Shown piece after piece: positions 43,438-53,149 of a stretch of 64,000 nucleotides of DNA; the first letter of the stretch is position 1; each line of letters begins with the position of its first letter. The position numbers and the translations under genes were made by a program. The notes under the pieces are model-generated. The model did no database searches. It was not told where the DNA came from and was given only the letters and a program-made list of their open reading frames with translations. This DNA is from Polaribacter sp. NJDZ03 (GTDB lineage Bacteria; Bacteroidota; Bacteroidia; Flavobacteriales; Flavobacteriaceae): assembly GCF_019263805.1 (NCBI RefSeq), contig NZ_CP079195.1, positions 2,083,501-2,147,500 of the forward strand. Reading direction: 5' to 3'.

Positions 43438-44160
43438 TTATTTTTTATATTTCACTAATAAATCTATTAATTGAATAGATGCATCTTCCATGTTGTTTAC
43501 AATACTATCGATTTTAGAAACGATATAATTATAAAAAATCTGTAAAATAATAGCTACAATTAAACCAAATACGGTTGTTAATAATGCTACTTTAATACCA
43601 ACTGCTACTACTCCAGGAGAAATATCATTTGCTACTGCAATCATATCAAAAGCCTGAATCATACCAATTACCGTACCCATAAACCCAAGCATCGGTGCTA
43701 AAGCAATAAATAAAGATAGCCATGAAATGTTTTTCTCTAAAAGTCCCATTTGAACTCCTCCATAAGAAACTACAGCTTTTTCTGCAGCATCTACTCCTTC
43801 ATCTACTCTGTCTAAACCTTGGTAAAAGATAGATGCAACTGGTCCTTTAGAGTTTCTACAAACTTCTTTAGCAGCTTCTACACCACCAGAACTTAAAGCT
43901 TCATCTACACTAGCTACTAATTTCTTAGTATTAGTTGTTGCCAAGTTTAAATAAATAATTCTTTCAATTGCAATTGCTAAACCTAAAATTAAGGCTACTA
44001 ATACAATTCCCATAAATTCTGGGCCACCTTCTATAAAACGTTGTTTTAATTCTTGGTGGAAAGTTTTTGACTCTTCAGCTGCTTCTTGTGCGAAAGTTGA
44101 TTGAATAGCTCCAAAAAACATAAATCCTGTTACGGATAGGACATTTACTACTTTTTTCAT
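43438..44160 (-). CDS. exbB: ExbB/MotA/TolQ proton channel protein
   Basis: The 240-residue protein has an N-terminal signal-like segment, then TM segments near 50-72, 150-175 and 185-210. The family motif GMIQAFDMIAVANDISPGVVA follows LSLFIALAPMLGFMGTVIGM. It forms the pentameric channel of the TonB energising system in the inner membrane. It starts a four-gene operon. The 209 bases upstream contain an ATTACCCC word like that upstream of susC. Confidence 0.93.
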   Translation of the reverse strand: MKKVVNVLSVTGFMFFGAIQSTFAQEAAEESKTFHQELKQRFIEGGPEFMGIVLVALILGLAIAIERIIYLNLATTNTKKLVASVDEALSSGGVEAAKEVCRNSKGPVASIFYQGLDRVDEGVDAAEKAVVSYGGVQMGLLEKNISWLSLFIALAPMLGFMGTVIGMIQAFDMIAVANDISPGVVAVGIKVALLTTVFGLIVAIILQIFYNYIVSKIDSIVNNMEDASIQLIDLLVKYKK

Positions 44161-44369
44161 CTTTGTTATAATTAATTTTTAATAGTTAACGGGTTAAAGA
44201 TATTAATTTTCATCTCAAAAAAACAATATGAAAGGCAATTTAACTAAAATAATTAAAAAATTACCCCTCTAATACTTTTGAGAGTGCCAAGTAACAAAAA
44301 AATATTGAGCATTTAAAAAAAAAATCAATCTATTTGATGTTAAAAACTTCATTTAACTCAATTATATGT

Positions 44370-45416
44370 TTAAAAATGATAATTATCAGTTAATTCGCCT
44401 CTTAAAGATTTTTCAAAAAAATGTATAAACTCCTCATCTGATAGGTTTTTATCTAATAAGTACATTAATTTGGCAATAGCAGACTCTGTGGTAATATCTC
44501 TACCATTAATAACCCCCATTTCTAAAAGCAGTAAACTTGTATCATAATGCCCCATCATTACCCGACCACTTATACATTGGGTTACGTTTACAATTTTAAT
44601 ACCTTTCTCTATTGCCTTTTTTAACAAACCAATAAAACTTTCTGAATTTGGTGCATTACCAGACCCATACGTTTCTAATACAACTCCTTTTAAATTTGGA
44701 ATATTTAAAATACTTTCTATCACTAAATTTGATATTCCAGGAAACAATTTTAAAATAACTACTTCCTCAACCAAATTTTTTCTAACAATTAAAACATTAT
44801 CTTTATTATTAGAGTGTTGAACAATATGCTCATTAAATTTAAGATGCACACCACTTTCTGCTAATGGAGGAAAATTTAAAGAGGTAAAAGCCTCAAATTC
44901 TTCAGAACTTATTTTTGTTGTTCTATTTGCTCTGTATAATTTGTATTCAAAATACAAACAAACTTCAGATATAATGGGCATTCCATTTTTATTTGCACTT
45001 GCAACTTCTATTGAGGTAATTAAATTTTCTTTAGCATCGGTTCTTAAATCTCCAATTGGTAGTTGAGATCCTGTAAAAATGATCGGTTTTTGCAAATTTT
45101 CTAACATAAAACTTATTGCAGAAGAAGTATACGCCATAGTGTCTGAGCCTGATAAAACCACAAAACCATCAAATTTTTTATAATTTTCTTCAATAATTTC
45201 TACTATACTTATATAATATACAGTATTCATGTTTGATGAATCTATGGGCTCTTCGAAAGAAATACTTTCTATAGTACAGTTTAACTGTTGTAATTCTGGA
45301 ATCTTTTCTACAATCTGACTAAAATCGAATGCTTTTAAGGCATTTGTTTTATAGTCTTTCATCATACCAATCGTTCCGCCAGTATATATAAGTAATATGT
45401 TAGGTTTCCTTGTCAT
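44370..45416 (-). CDS. ansA: Type I L-asparaginase
   Basis: The start is placed at the ATG at 45416; a TTG seven codons earlier gives an extended frame. The protein has the two catalytic threonine motifs, LLIYTGGTIGMM (Thr12) and VVLSGSDTMAYTSS (about Thr93), and LRTDAKENL with the catalytic Asp-Lys. There is no signal peptide, so it is the cytoplasmic asparagine deaminating form. It is divergent from the zinc peptidase gene with about 95 bases between. Confidence 0.93.
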   Translation of the reverse strand: MTRKPNILLIYTGGTIGMMKDYKTNALKAFDFSQIVEKIPELQQLNCTIESISFEEPIDSSNMNTVYYISIVEIIEENYKKFDGFVVLSGSDTMAYTSSAISFMLENLQKPIIFTGSQLPIGDLRTDAKENLITSIEVASANKNGMPIISEVCLYFEYKLYRANRTTKISSEEFEAFTSLNFPPLAESGVHLKFNEHIVQHSNNKDNVLIVRKNLVEEVVILKLFPGISNLVIESILNIPNLKGVVLETYGSGNAPNSESFIGLLKKAIEKGIKIVNVTQCISGRVMMGHYDTSLLLLEMGVINGRDITTESAIAKLMYLLDKNLSDEEFIHFFEKSLRGELTDNYHF

Positions 45417-45511
45417 TTTGTCATTTTTATCTTCCAAACAATAAATTGGAATACTTTATGTTGTAAATTTATCAAAGAAAAGTGAAATACAATTTTTAAA
45501 CAATATAATTT

Positions 45512-46210
45512 ATGATAGGATTCTATATTTTAATTGGTGCAATTGCTTTAGCGAGCTGGTTAGTAAGTAATACGCTGAAAAACAAATTTAAAAAATACTC
45601 TAAAATTCAGCTTAGAAATGGAATGAGCGGTGCTGAAATTGCAGAAAAGATGTTGGCTGATAATGGTATTTTTGATGTAAAAGTAATTTCTACTCCTGGT
45701 AGATTAACAGACCATTACAACCCTACAGATAAAACAGTAAACTTAAGTGAATCTGTGTATAACCAAAGAAATGCTGCAGCTGCGGCTGTTGCTGCACATG
45801 AGTGCGGACACGCAGTACAACATGCAAAAGCGTATAGTTATTTAACAATGCGATCTCAATTAGTACCTATTGTAAGTGTTACTTCTAAATTCTCGCAATG
45901 GTTGGTAATTGGTGGTTTAATTTTAGGCGCAGCTTCTGGAGCAACCGGAATCGGTTTTTACATTGCCATTGCTGGTTTAGTTTTTATGGGGTTTGCAACA
46001 CTTTTTAGTTTTATTACTTTACCTGTAGAATATGATGCAAGTAATAGAGCTTTGGCTTGGTTAGAAAACAAGAATATGGTTTCTCAAGAAGAATTAGCTG
46101 GCGCAACAGATGCTTTAAAATGGGCTGCAAGAACATACTTAGTAGCTGCTTTAGGTTCTTTAGCTTCTTTATTATATTGGGGACTGCAAATATTAGGAGG
46201 AAGAGATTAA
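45512..46210 (+). CDS. Membrane zinc metallopeptidase (YugP family)
   Basis: The 232-residue protein has an N-terminal TM anchor (about 2-20), a zinc site AAHECGHAVQH (His96, Glu97, His100) and further TM segments near 120-165 and 205-228. PVEYDASNRALAWL matches the DUF2268/YugP-type third-ligand region with EYDAS. Length and layout are normal for the family. Substrates are unknown, and a role in membrane protein turnover is possible. Confidence 0.9.
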   Translation: MIGFYILIGAIALASWLVSNTLKNKFKKYSKIQLRNGMSGAEIAEKMLADNGIFDVKVISTPGRLTDHYNPTDKTVNLSESVYNQRNAAAAAVAAHECGHAVQHAKAYSYLTMRSQLVPIVSVTSKFSQWLVIGGLILGAASGATGIGFYIAIAGLVFMGFATLFSFITLPVEYDASNRALAWLENKNMVSQEELAGATDALKWAARTYLVAALGSLASLLYWGLQILGGRD

Positions 46211-46253
46211 CATCGCAGATGTTATTGTTACTTTTCTATTCTTAATGAAAATT

Positions 46254-46286
46254 AAAATGCTCTTGATAAAATCAAGAGCATTTTTT
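46254..46286. terminator. Bidirectional terminator between two convergent genes
   Basis: AATGCTCTTGAT and ATCAAGAGCATT pair perfectly around AAA, with A and T tracts on either side. It serves the zinc peptidase on the plus strand and the flavoprotein on the minus strand. Confidence 0.9.
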
Positions 46287-46309
46287 ATATATTTTTTGAA
46301 AAATTAAAA

Positions 46310-47413
46310 TTATTCATATTCTCCAGATAGCGTTTGAACATTTTTCTTATTGGATCTTAATTTTAATAAAACCATACCAATATCGGTTGAAATATCATTT
46401 TTAGAAAAAGAACTAAAGATTCTATTTTGCGCTATTTTTGATCTTTTATAATTAGACGAAAATCTCTTTTTCCAATCTTCTTCAAAGCCAATTAAAAGAT
46501 TAATATCTTTATTTTCAATAGCGTTTTTTATATGTTTACTAGCCATAATTGCAGCTTCAAATATAAATTTATAACCTTCCCCTGCAATAGGATTTACTTG
46601 AGAAACACTATCACCTACACAAACTAAATTATTTAAAGTAAATTTTTCTAAAACTGGTGTTATTGGAATACTACCTCCTTCTACTAAATCATTATCTTTA
46701 GTAACTAGTTTTTTAAATTTTGGTAATTCAATAATTTTATTTAATCTATTTTTCAAACCTTTAAAAAGTGTCTCTTCTAAAGTACCAAAGCCAATAATTG
46801 CCCTTTCATTTTTTAATGGAAAAATCCAACCATAACCTCCTTCATAAGTTTTGCCAATCATCAAGTGCATTTCATTAGAATTCCCATGGTATTTTACGTT
46901 GTACTCAACACCTGTTGCAACGCTGTAGCTACTATCTAATAATCCAACTTTTTTACTAATTACACCAACTGTACCAGAAGCATCAACAAAGATTTTACCT
47001 TTATATATATTTCCCTTTTTATCTGATATATGAGTATATAAGTCTTTAGAGTTTTCTTTAAAAATATCATTTACATGTACTCCTGTTTTAATATCTACAT
47101 AATTATAATCAAGAGACTCTAAAAGTTCTTTATGAAGTATTTCTTTGTCTAAAATATATAAATCATCTTTAATTTCAGATTTTACTCTTTTAGAGTGAAC
47201 TACCATTGTATTAATATGCTGAGCAACGATATTTTCTGATAAATCAAAATCTTTTAAATCCATAAAACTCGCTAAAGTTTTAAATGAAAAATTTAATAAA
47301 TCTTTTCTCCTATCTAAAAGTAATATTTTACATTTAGTCTTACCAAGCTCTCTTGCAAGCATTAAGCCAGCTGTTCCTGCTCCAATAATTACAACATCAT
47401 AAGCCTCTTCCAT
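46310..47413 (-). CDS. FAD-dependent oxidoreductase, geranylgeranyl-reductase-like
   Basis: The 367-residue protein has an N-terminal dinucleotide fold (VVIIGAGTAGLMLARELG, then LLLDRR) and the C-terminal FAD motif CVGDSVSQVNPIAGEGYKFIF. GGYGWIFPLKNERAIIGFG is typical of the geranylgeranyl reductase/lycopene-cyclase-like family. It probably reduces an isoprenoid or a lipid precursor. The exact substrate is unknown. It ends 10 bases upstream of lepA in the reverse sense, so lepA and this gene may share a transcript. Confidence 0.85.
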   Translation of the reverse strand: MEEAYDVVIIGAGTAGLMLARELGKTKCKILLLDRRKDLLNFSFKTLASFMDLKDFDLSENIVAQHINTMVVHSKRVKSEIKDDLYILDKEILHKELLESLDYNYVDIKTGVHVNDIFKENSKDLYTHISDKKGNIYKGKIFVDASGTVGVISKKVGLLDSSYSVATGVEYNVKYHGNSNEMHLMIGKTYEGGYGWIFPLKNERAIIGFGTLEETLFKGLKNRLNKIIELPKFKKLVTKDNDLVEGGSIPITPVLEKFTLNNLVCVGDSVSQVNPIAGEGYKFIFEAAIMASKHIKNAIENKDINLLIGFEEDWKKRFSSNYKRSKIAQNRIFSSFSKNDISTDIGMVLLKLRSNKKNVQTLSGEYE

Positions 47414-47422
47414 AATTGAAAT

Positions 47423-49219
47423 TTAATCATTCAGCTTTAAAACTGCCATAAATGCTTCTTGCGGAATTTCTACATTACCAACCTGACGCATTCTCTTTTT
47501 ACCTTTTTTCTGCTTTTCTAATAACTTACGTTTTCTAGAAATATCTCCACCATAACATTTTGCTGTAACATCTTTACGCAATGCTTTGGTAGTTTCACGG
47601 GCAATAATTTTTGCTCCAATTGCTGCCTGAATAGGAATATCGAACTGTTGACGTGGAATTAATTCTTTTAACTTCTCTACAATTTTCTTACCAATTGTAT
47701 AGGCGTTATCTGCATGTAAAAGTGCAGAAAGGGCATCTACAGGTTGTCCATTTAACAATAAATCTACTCTAACTAATTTAGATTCTCTCATACCAATTGG
47801 AGAATAATCGAAAGAAGCATATCCTTTAGAAACCGTTTTTAAACGATCGTAAAAATCGAAAACAATTTCTGCCAAAGGCATATCAAAAATCAATTCTACT
47901 CTTTCTGTGGTTAAATAAGTCTGATTTACTATTTCACCACGTTTTTCTATACACAAACTCATTACTTGCCCAACATAATCTGACTTAGTAATAATACTTG
48001 CTTTGATAAAAGGCTCTTCCACTCTATCTAATCTCGATGGATCTGGTAAATCTGTAGGATTATTTAAAAGTAATATTTCGTTCGGATTTTTCTTTGTGTA
48101 CGCGTGGTAAGAAACGTTAGGAACCGTTGTAATAACGGTCATATTAAACTCACGTTCTAGACGTTCTTGAATAATTTCCATGTGTAACATTCCTAAAAAT
48201 CCACAACGGAAACCAAAACCTAAAGCGGCAGAACTTTCTGGTACAAAAACCAAAGAAGCATCATTTAATTGCAATTTTTCCATAGAATAACGCAATTCTT
48301 CAAAATCTTCTGTGTCTACCGGATAAATTCCTGCAAAAACCATTGGTTTTACATCCTCAAAACCATCAATTATTTCTGTAGTTGGGTTAAGAGCATCTGT
48401 AATAGTATCTCCTACTTTTACTTCTTTTGCTGTTTTAATTCCTGTAATTAAATACCCAACATCACCTGTTTTAACAGATTTTTTTACAACTTGCTCTAGC
48501 TTTAAAGTACCAACTTCATCTGCAAAATAATTTTTGCCAGTTGCCATAAACTTAATTTGTTGTCCTTTTTTTATTTCTCCGTTTAAAACACGGAAATAAG
48601 TTTCTATTCCACGATAAGAATTGTAAACAGAATCAAAAATTAAGGCTTGCAATGGTGCATCTGGGTCTCCTTTTGGCGCAGGAACTCTATCGATAATTGC
48701 AGCTAAAATATTCTCCACTCCAAAACCTGTTTTTCCACTTGCGTGAATTACATCTTCTGGGTCGCAACCTAATAAATCTACAATATCATCTGTTACTTCT
48801 TCTGGGTTTGCAGAAGGTAAATCTACTTTATTTAAAATAGGAATAATTTCTAAATCGTTCTCTAAAGCTAGATATAGATTAGAAATTGTTTGTGCCTGTA
48901 TACTTTGTGCTGCATCTACAATTAACAATGCGCCTTCACAAGCGGCTATAGAACGAGAAACTTCGTAAGAGAAATCTACGTGACCAGGAGTGTCAATTAA
49001 ATTTAAGATATATTGCTCTCCTTTATATTCAAAATCCATTTGGATAGCATGCGATTTTATGGTAATACCACGTTCTCGCTCTAAATCCATATTATCTAAT
49101 AACTGATCTTTCTTTTCACGATCTGTTACAGCACCTGTGTACTCTAACAATCTATCTGCTAACGTACTTTTACCATGATCTATATGTGCGATAATGCAAA
49201 AGTTTCTAATGTTTTTCAT
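47423..49219 (-). CDS. lepA: Elongation factor 4 (LepA)
   Basis: The start is the ATG at 49219 ([19 protein letters not shown]), the usual LepA start; an in-frame TTG at 49243 gives a longer frame without support. The GTPase motifs are [17 protein letters not shown] and NKVDLP. The LepA-specific C-terminal domain includes [20 protein letters not shown] and ends [10 protein letters not shown]. It back-translocates or rescues stalled ribosomes. The length of about 598 residues is normal. Confidence 0.97.
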   Translation of the reverse strand: MKNIRNFCIIAHIDHGKSTLADRLLEYTGAVTDREKKDQLLDNMDLERERGITIKSHAIQMDFEYKGEQYILNLIDTPGHVDFSYEVSRSIAACEGALLIVDAAQSIQAQTISNLYLALENDLEIIPILNKVDLPSANPEEVTDDIVDLLGCDPEDVIHASGKTGFGVENILAAIIDRVPAPKGDPDAPLQALIFDSVYNSYRGIETYFRVLNGEIKKGQQIKFMATGKNYFADEVGTLKLEQVVKKSVKTGDVGYLITGIKTAKEVKVGDTITDALNPTTEIIDGFEDVKPMVFAGIYPVDTEDFEELRYSMEKLQLNDASLVFVPESSAALGFGFRCGFLGMLHMEIIQERLEREFNMTVITTVPNVSYHAYTKKNPNEILLLNNPTDLPDPSRLDRVEEPFIKASIITKSDYVGQVMSLCIEKRGEIVNQTYLTTERVELIFDMPLAEIVFDFYDRLKTVSKGYASFDYSPIGMRESKLVRVDLLLNGQPVDALSALLHADNAYTIGKKIVEKLKELIPRQQFDIPIQAAIGAKIIARETTKALRKDVTAKCYGGDISRKRKLLEKQKKGKKRMRQVGNVEIPQEAFMAVLKLND

Positions 49220-49384
49220 ACTTCGTTTTCTAACTGCGTTCAACTGACAAAGATAGGTAAATAAGTTTGTGAATTAAATAACTAAAAGTATCTTAATTTT
49301 TGCAGTTAACAGCTATCTTTTGCAGTATACAAGAAAAGCATTTTCAAAACCTTATTAAGTATGTTCGTTTATATTGTAAATAAA

Positions 49385-49418
49385 AACTAGAAAGAGATTT
49401 ACAAATCTCTTTCTAGTT
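49385..49418 (-). terminator. Terminator whose stem includes the last codons of the EF-hand gene
   Basis: AACTAGAAAGAGATTT (49385-49400) and its exact complement (49403-49418) form a 16-base perfect stem. The stop codon lies at the loop. TTTTTA follows in the minus direction. Confidence 0.85.
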
Positions 49419-49674
49419 CTGCAATGGCTACTTTAAATTCTTCTAAATTGATACATTCATCTCCAGATTTATCGTATCCTTTTATCAATTCACCAGCAAC
49501 AATTCCTCTAAAAAAGCCACTGATATCAGCATCTTTTAATAGGTCTTTTACTTCGCCTTTATTTAATTTACCATCTTTATCTTTATCAAAAAAAAGAAAA
49601 GCTTCTGCCGGACTTTGAAATTTACTAGTAATTAAAAAACTGATTTTCTTTAAAATATCTTCTTTTGCTCCCAT
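49399..49674 (-). CDS. EF-hand calcium-binding protein
   Basis: The start is the ATG at 49674 (MGAKEDILKK); an in-frame TTG at 49728 would add an unlikely leader. The 91-residue protein has two EF-hand loops. The first is DKDKDGKLNKGE (about 30-41) with ideal ligands, and the second is DKSGDECINLEE (about 68-79). There is no signal peptide. It probably buffers calcium or senses it in the cytoplasm. Function beyond calcium binding is unknown. Confidence 0.8.
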   Translation of the reverse strand: MGAKEDILKKISFLITSKFQSPAEAFLFFDKDKDGKLNKGEVKDLLKDADISGFFRGIVAGELIKGYDKSGDECINLEEFKVAIAELERDL

Positions 49675-49830
49675 AATATAATTTGATTCTTTTATACTGT
49701 AAGATATCATTTTATTTTTAAAATACAAAGCTTTTCATATTTCTAAGAGATGATTTAAAAATGAATTTAGGGATATTTCAATCTTAAAAATAGCAAAAAA
49801 TATTTTTCCCCTTAAAGGTTTAAAAAACAC

Positions 49831-49838
49831 TAAATTTG
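49831..49838 (+). promoter_or_regulatory. Bacteroidota -7 element of the dus gene
   Basis: TAAATTTG matches TAnnTTTG and lies 17 bases before the TTG start. This gives a very short leader and supports transcription starting near 49844. Confidence 0.5.
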
Positions 49839-49855
49839 CAAAAAATTATATCGTT

Positions 49856-50854
49856 TTGATTAAAATCGGCAACATAGAATTACCAGACTTTCCTCTTTTA
49901 TTAGCACCAATGGAGGATGTTTCTGACCCACCATTTAGAGCTTTATGTAAAGAACATGGAGCAGATGTGGTATACACAGAGTTTATTTCTTCTGAAGGCT
50001 TAATCCGTGATGCAGCAAAAAGTATCATGAAATTAGACATCTATGAAAAAGAACGTCCGGTAGGAATTCAGATTTTTGGAGCCAATTTAGAGTCGATGTT
50101 AAGAACCGTCGAAATTGTTGAAAAATCGAATCCAGATATTATTGACATCAACTTTGGTTGCCCTGTTAAGAAAGTCGTTTCTAAAGGCGCAGGAGCAGGA
50201 ATTTTAAAAGACATAGATTTAATGGTTTCATTAACAGAAGCCATGGTAAAACACACTAATTTGCCTATTACAGTTAAAACTAGATTAGGTTGGGATCATG
50301 ATTCTATTAGAATTGTAGAAGTAGCAGAAAGATTGCAAGATGTTGGTTGTGCTGCCATTTCTATTCATGGTAGAACGCGTGCCCAAATGTATAAAGGGGA
50401 AGCAGATTGGAAACCTATTGCAGCTGTAAAAAATAACCAAAGAATGCACATTCCGGTTTTTGGAAATGGAGATGTAACCTCTCCTGAAAAAGCAATGGAA
50501 ATGAGAGATTCTTACGGTTTAGATGGCTGTATGATTGGTAGAGCAGCTATTGGATATCCTTGGTTTTTTAACGAAATAAAACATTTTTTTAATACTGGTG
50601 AACATTTAGCAAAACCAACAATTGCACAACGTGTAGAAATGGCAAGAAGACATTTACAAATGGCTATTGATTGGAAAGGTGCTGGTTTAGGAGTTTTAGA
50701 AACTAGAAGACATTACACCAATTATTTTAAAGGAATACCGCATTTTAAAGAATATAGAATGAAAATGGTAACTTCGGATGATGCTAGTGATGTTTTTGCT
50801 GCCTTTGATGAAGTTGAAGCGAAGTTTAAAAATACCATTATTCCTCAGTTTTAA
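49856..50854 (+). CDS. dusB: tRNA-dihydrouridine synthase (DusB type)
   Basis: The 332-residue protein uses a TTG start and begins IKIGNIELPDFPLLLAPMED, the normal start of the family. The catalytic Cys102 lies in DINFGCPVKKVVSKGAGAG. ISIHGRTRAQMYKGEADW and GNGDVTSPEKA are FMN-binding barrel motifs. It reduces uridines in tRNA to dihydrouridine. It is convergent with the permease gene, with 17 bases between the stops. Assignment to DusB as opposed to a close paralogue is likely. Confidence 0.93.
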   Translation: MIKIGNIELPDFPLLLAPMEDVSDPPFRALCKEHGADVVYTEFISSEGLIRDAAKSIMKLDIYEKERPVGIQIFGANLESMLRTVEIVEKSNPDIIDINFGCPVKKVVSKGAGAGILKDIDLMVSLTEAMVKHTNLPITVKTRLGWDHDSIRIVEVAERLQDVGCAAISIHGRTRAQMYKGEADWKPIAAVKNNQRMHIPVFGNGDVTSPEKAMEMRDSYGLDGCMIGRAAIGYPWFFNEIKHFFNTGEHLAKPTIAQRVEMARRHLQMAIDWKGAGLGVLETRRHYTNYFKGIPHFKEYRMKMVTSDDASDVFAAFDEVEAKFKNTIIPQF

Positions 50855-50871
50855 AACTTTTTGATAATTCT

Positions 50872-52074
50872 TTATTTCTCAACAAACTCTTTAGATATTC
50901 TACTACTTGCAATTTTAGAGGCAATAAAACCTAAGACAGTAATAGTAGCAATTACAATAAAAAGATTAGAAAATCTAAATTCTACCGGATAAGCAAAGTT
51001 TTGAGTTATCATAAATACGCCAAATTCTTTCTGAATAAAAACGATTAGAATTCCTAATGATAAACCGATAATCATTCCTAAAAAGGTTAATAGAAAACCT
51101 TGTAAAATAAATATTTTCTTAATGTCTTTTATAGAGGCACCTAAACTGAAAAGGGTTTTTAAATTCGATTTTTTATCGATAATCATCATTATAATTGCAC
51201 CAATAACATTAAATAATGCTATAATTACAATTAACGTAAAAATAAGATAAGACACAAAATTCTCTGTGTTGATTACCTTATAAAAAACCTCGTTTAATTG
51301 TTGTTTGGTTTGTACTTTAAATTGATCTCCTAATTGTTCTTGTAGTTCTTCAGAAAACAAATCTGCATCTAAATTATCTTTTAATTTAATTTCTATACCT
51401 GTTATTTCATTTTTCTTAAAATTCAACAAATTCTTTGCGTCATTTATAGAAACAAAAACAAATTTACTTTCAAACTCTTCTGTACCAGAATACAAGCCCA
51501 CAATTTGCACTTCTGCTTTGTAAAAAGCATTATTTGGGTTGATAAAACCTACTCCTGGCTTAGGAACCATAACTGTCAAAGGAGCACCATAATTTAAAAC
51601 TCCTAATGATAATTTTCTTGAAATTCCATTACCAACAACTGCAGTATTTGGCTGATTTACATTTAACCAATTCCCTAAACTGATTACAGAATCTATGTTT
51701 GTAATAGAAGTATAACTCGCTTCAACTCCCTTTATATAAGCAATTTCATTCTTATCATTGTACTCTAAAAAAACACGCTCTTCTATAATTTTAGAAGTTG
51801 CTTTAATAGAAGTATTGTTTATGAATGCTTGATGAACATCATCCGTATATAAAAAAGTCTTTCCTTTATTAGAAGTTATTTTAATATCAGGATCTGAAAC
51901 ATCTAATAAACTGTAACTAAATGTACGTAAACCAGAAAAGCCAGAAAGTATAATAAACAAGGCTAATGAACCTACAATCACTCCAAAAGAAGCAATAATG
52001 GTAATAATATTTATAGCATTATTACCTGTTTTAGTAAATAAATATCTTTTGGCTATGTAGAAGGGAAAGTTCAA
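50872..52074 (-). CDS. ABC transporter permease, LolC/LolE-like
   Basis: The 400-residue protein starts at a TTG. I keep it because NFPFYIAKRYLFTKTGNNAIN is the usual start of flavobacterial relatives. It has a TM segment near 25-45, a periplasmic MacB-like core domain of about 220 residues, and three FtsX-type TM segments near 270-295, 320-345 and 360-385. It is probably part of lipoprotein or lipid export. No ATPase gene is adjacent, as is common in this group. It lies 14 bases after rbfA and may share its transcript. Confidence 0.85.
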   Translation of the reverse strand: MNFPFYIAKRYLFTKTGNNAINIITIIASFGVIVGSLALFIILSGFSGLRTFSYSLLDVSDPDIKITSNKGKTFLYTDDVHQAFINNTSIKATSKIIEERVFLEYNDKNEIAYIKGVEASYTSITNIDSVISLGNWLNVNQPNTAVVGNGISRKLSLGVLNYGAPLTVMVPKPGVGFINPNNAFYKAEVQIVGLYSGTEEFESKFVFVSINDAKNLLNFKKNEITGIEIKLKDNLDADLFSEELQEQLGDQFKVQTKQQLNEVFYKVINTENFVSYLIFTLIVIIALFNVIGAIIMMIIDKKSNLKTLFSLGASIKDIKKIFILQGFLLTFLGMIIGLSLGILIVFIQKEFGVFMITQNFAYPVEFRFSNLFIVIATITVLGFIASKIASSRISKEFVEK

Positions 52075-52088
52075 ATGAAATAATTAAT

Positions 52089-52484
52089 TTAATTCCTTTT
52101 ACGTCTAGGTAAAACGCTAGGGTCTTTAATAGGGTTGTCGTCTTCACCTTTTAAAGATTTATCAATTTCCTCAATATAATCTAACGTATCATCTCCAAAA
52201 AACAATAATTCTGGCATTCTACGTAATTGATGTTTTGTTCTTTTAGCCATTTCATGGCGAATTAAAACAGTGTTAGATTGCACTCCTTTAATCAGCTCTT
52301 CTCTATTGCTAGAAGGAAATACACTTAAATAAACTTTAGCGACTCCTAAATCTGATGTTACATGAACCTTAGAAACAGAAATAATTATTCCCTTCATACC
52401 ATCTTGTGCTGCTTTCTGTAAAACATCTACCAAATCCTTTTGCAATACTCCTGCAATTTTACGTTGTCTGTTCGTTTCTTCCAT
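52089..52484 (-). CDS. rbfA: Ribosome-binding factor A
   Basis: The 131-residue protein begins EETNRQRKIAGVLQKDLVDV and shows the KH-like core VSKVHVTSDLGVAKVYLSVF. MAKRTKHQLRRMPELLFFGDD matches the RbfA C-terminal motif. It helps mature the 16S rRNA 5' end, especially in the cold. It precedes the permease gene by 14 bases. Confidence 0.94.
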   Translation of the reverse strand: MEETNRQRKIAGVLQKDLVDVLQKAAQDGMKGIIISVSKVHVTSDLGVAKVYLSVFPSSNREELIKGVQSNTVLIRHEMAKRTKHQLRRMPELLFFGDDTLDYIEEIDKSLKGEDDNPIKDPSVLPRRKRN

Positions 52485-52504
52485 GCTGCAAATTTACACT
52501 TTTT

Positions 52505-53149
52505 TTATGGAGTGTAAATTTTATTTTTAATTGCATACATTACCAAACCTACTCTATTTTTTACCTGTAATTTAGTAAACAAAACATCTCTATATCCATC
52601 AATTGTTTTTGGACTTAAACACATAATTTCTGCAATTTCCTTATAGGTTAACTCAGAACAAGCGTGTTTCATAAAGGTAATTTCTCTTTCTTTTAGTTGT
52701 ATTTCGGCCTTTCCTCCACCAGAAAGAGATTTCATTAATAGATTGGTTACATTTTTGGTATGATAAAATCCGTTTTCTGCTATTTCTACTAGAGCCTTTT
52801 CTAAAACTACTTTTTCAGTATCTTTTAATAAATAGCTTATAGCACCAACTTTTAACATTTTTAAAATAGTAGCGTCTTCATCTTCTACGGAAAGTGCCAT
52901 TACATGCACATCTTGATGGTTTTTAGAAATCCATTCTGTAGTTTCAATTCCGTTCATTATCGGCATATTAATATCCATTAAAACAACATCTGGAATAAAT
53001 TCTGGTGAAGTAGAGAATTTATCAATTAATTCTTGTCCATTTTTACAGGTATATAAGACTTTAAATTTACTAAAAGTATTTACCATAGCAGCAATTGCTT
53101 GCGAAAGTAATGTGTGGTCATCTACAATAACAACTGAATATTTCATCAT
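52505..53149 (-). CDS. NarL/LuxR-type response regulator
   Basis: The 214-residue protein has a receiver domain with VVIVDDHTLL, phospho-acceptor Asp59 in VVLMDINMPIMNG and Lys in ISYLLKDTEK. The LuxR-type helix-turn-helix (about 150-210) reads LKEREITFMKHACSELTYKE and SPKTIDGYRDVLFTKLQVKN. It overlaps the histidine kinase stop (ATGA), so the pair is translationally coupled. Its targets are unknown. Confidence 0.95.
   Translation of the reverse strand: MMKYSVVIVDDHTLLSQAIAAMVNTFSKFKVLYTCKNGQELIDKFSTSPEFIPDVVLMDINMPIMNGIETTEWISKNHQDVHVMALSVEDEDATILKMLKVGAISYLLKDTEKVVLEKALVEIAENGFYHTKNVTNLLMKSLSGGGKAEIQLKEREITFMKHACSELTYKEIAEIMCLSPKTIDGYRDVLFTKLQVKNRVGLVMYAIKNKIYTP

Noticed and set aside
45417..45437. 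TTG start for asparaginase at 45437
   Set aside because: The ATG at 45416 begins directly before the conserved first strand and matches the family's usual start.
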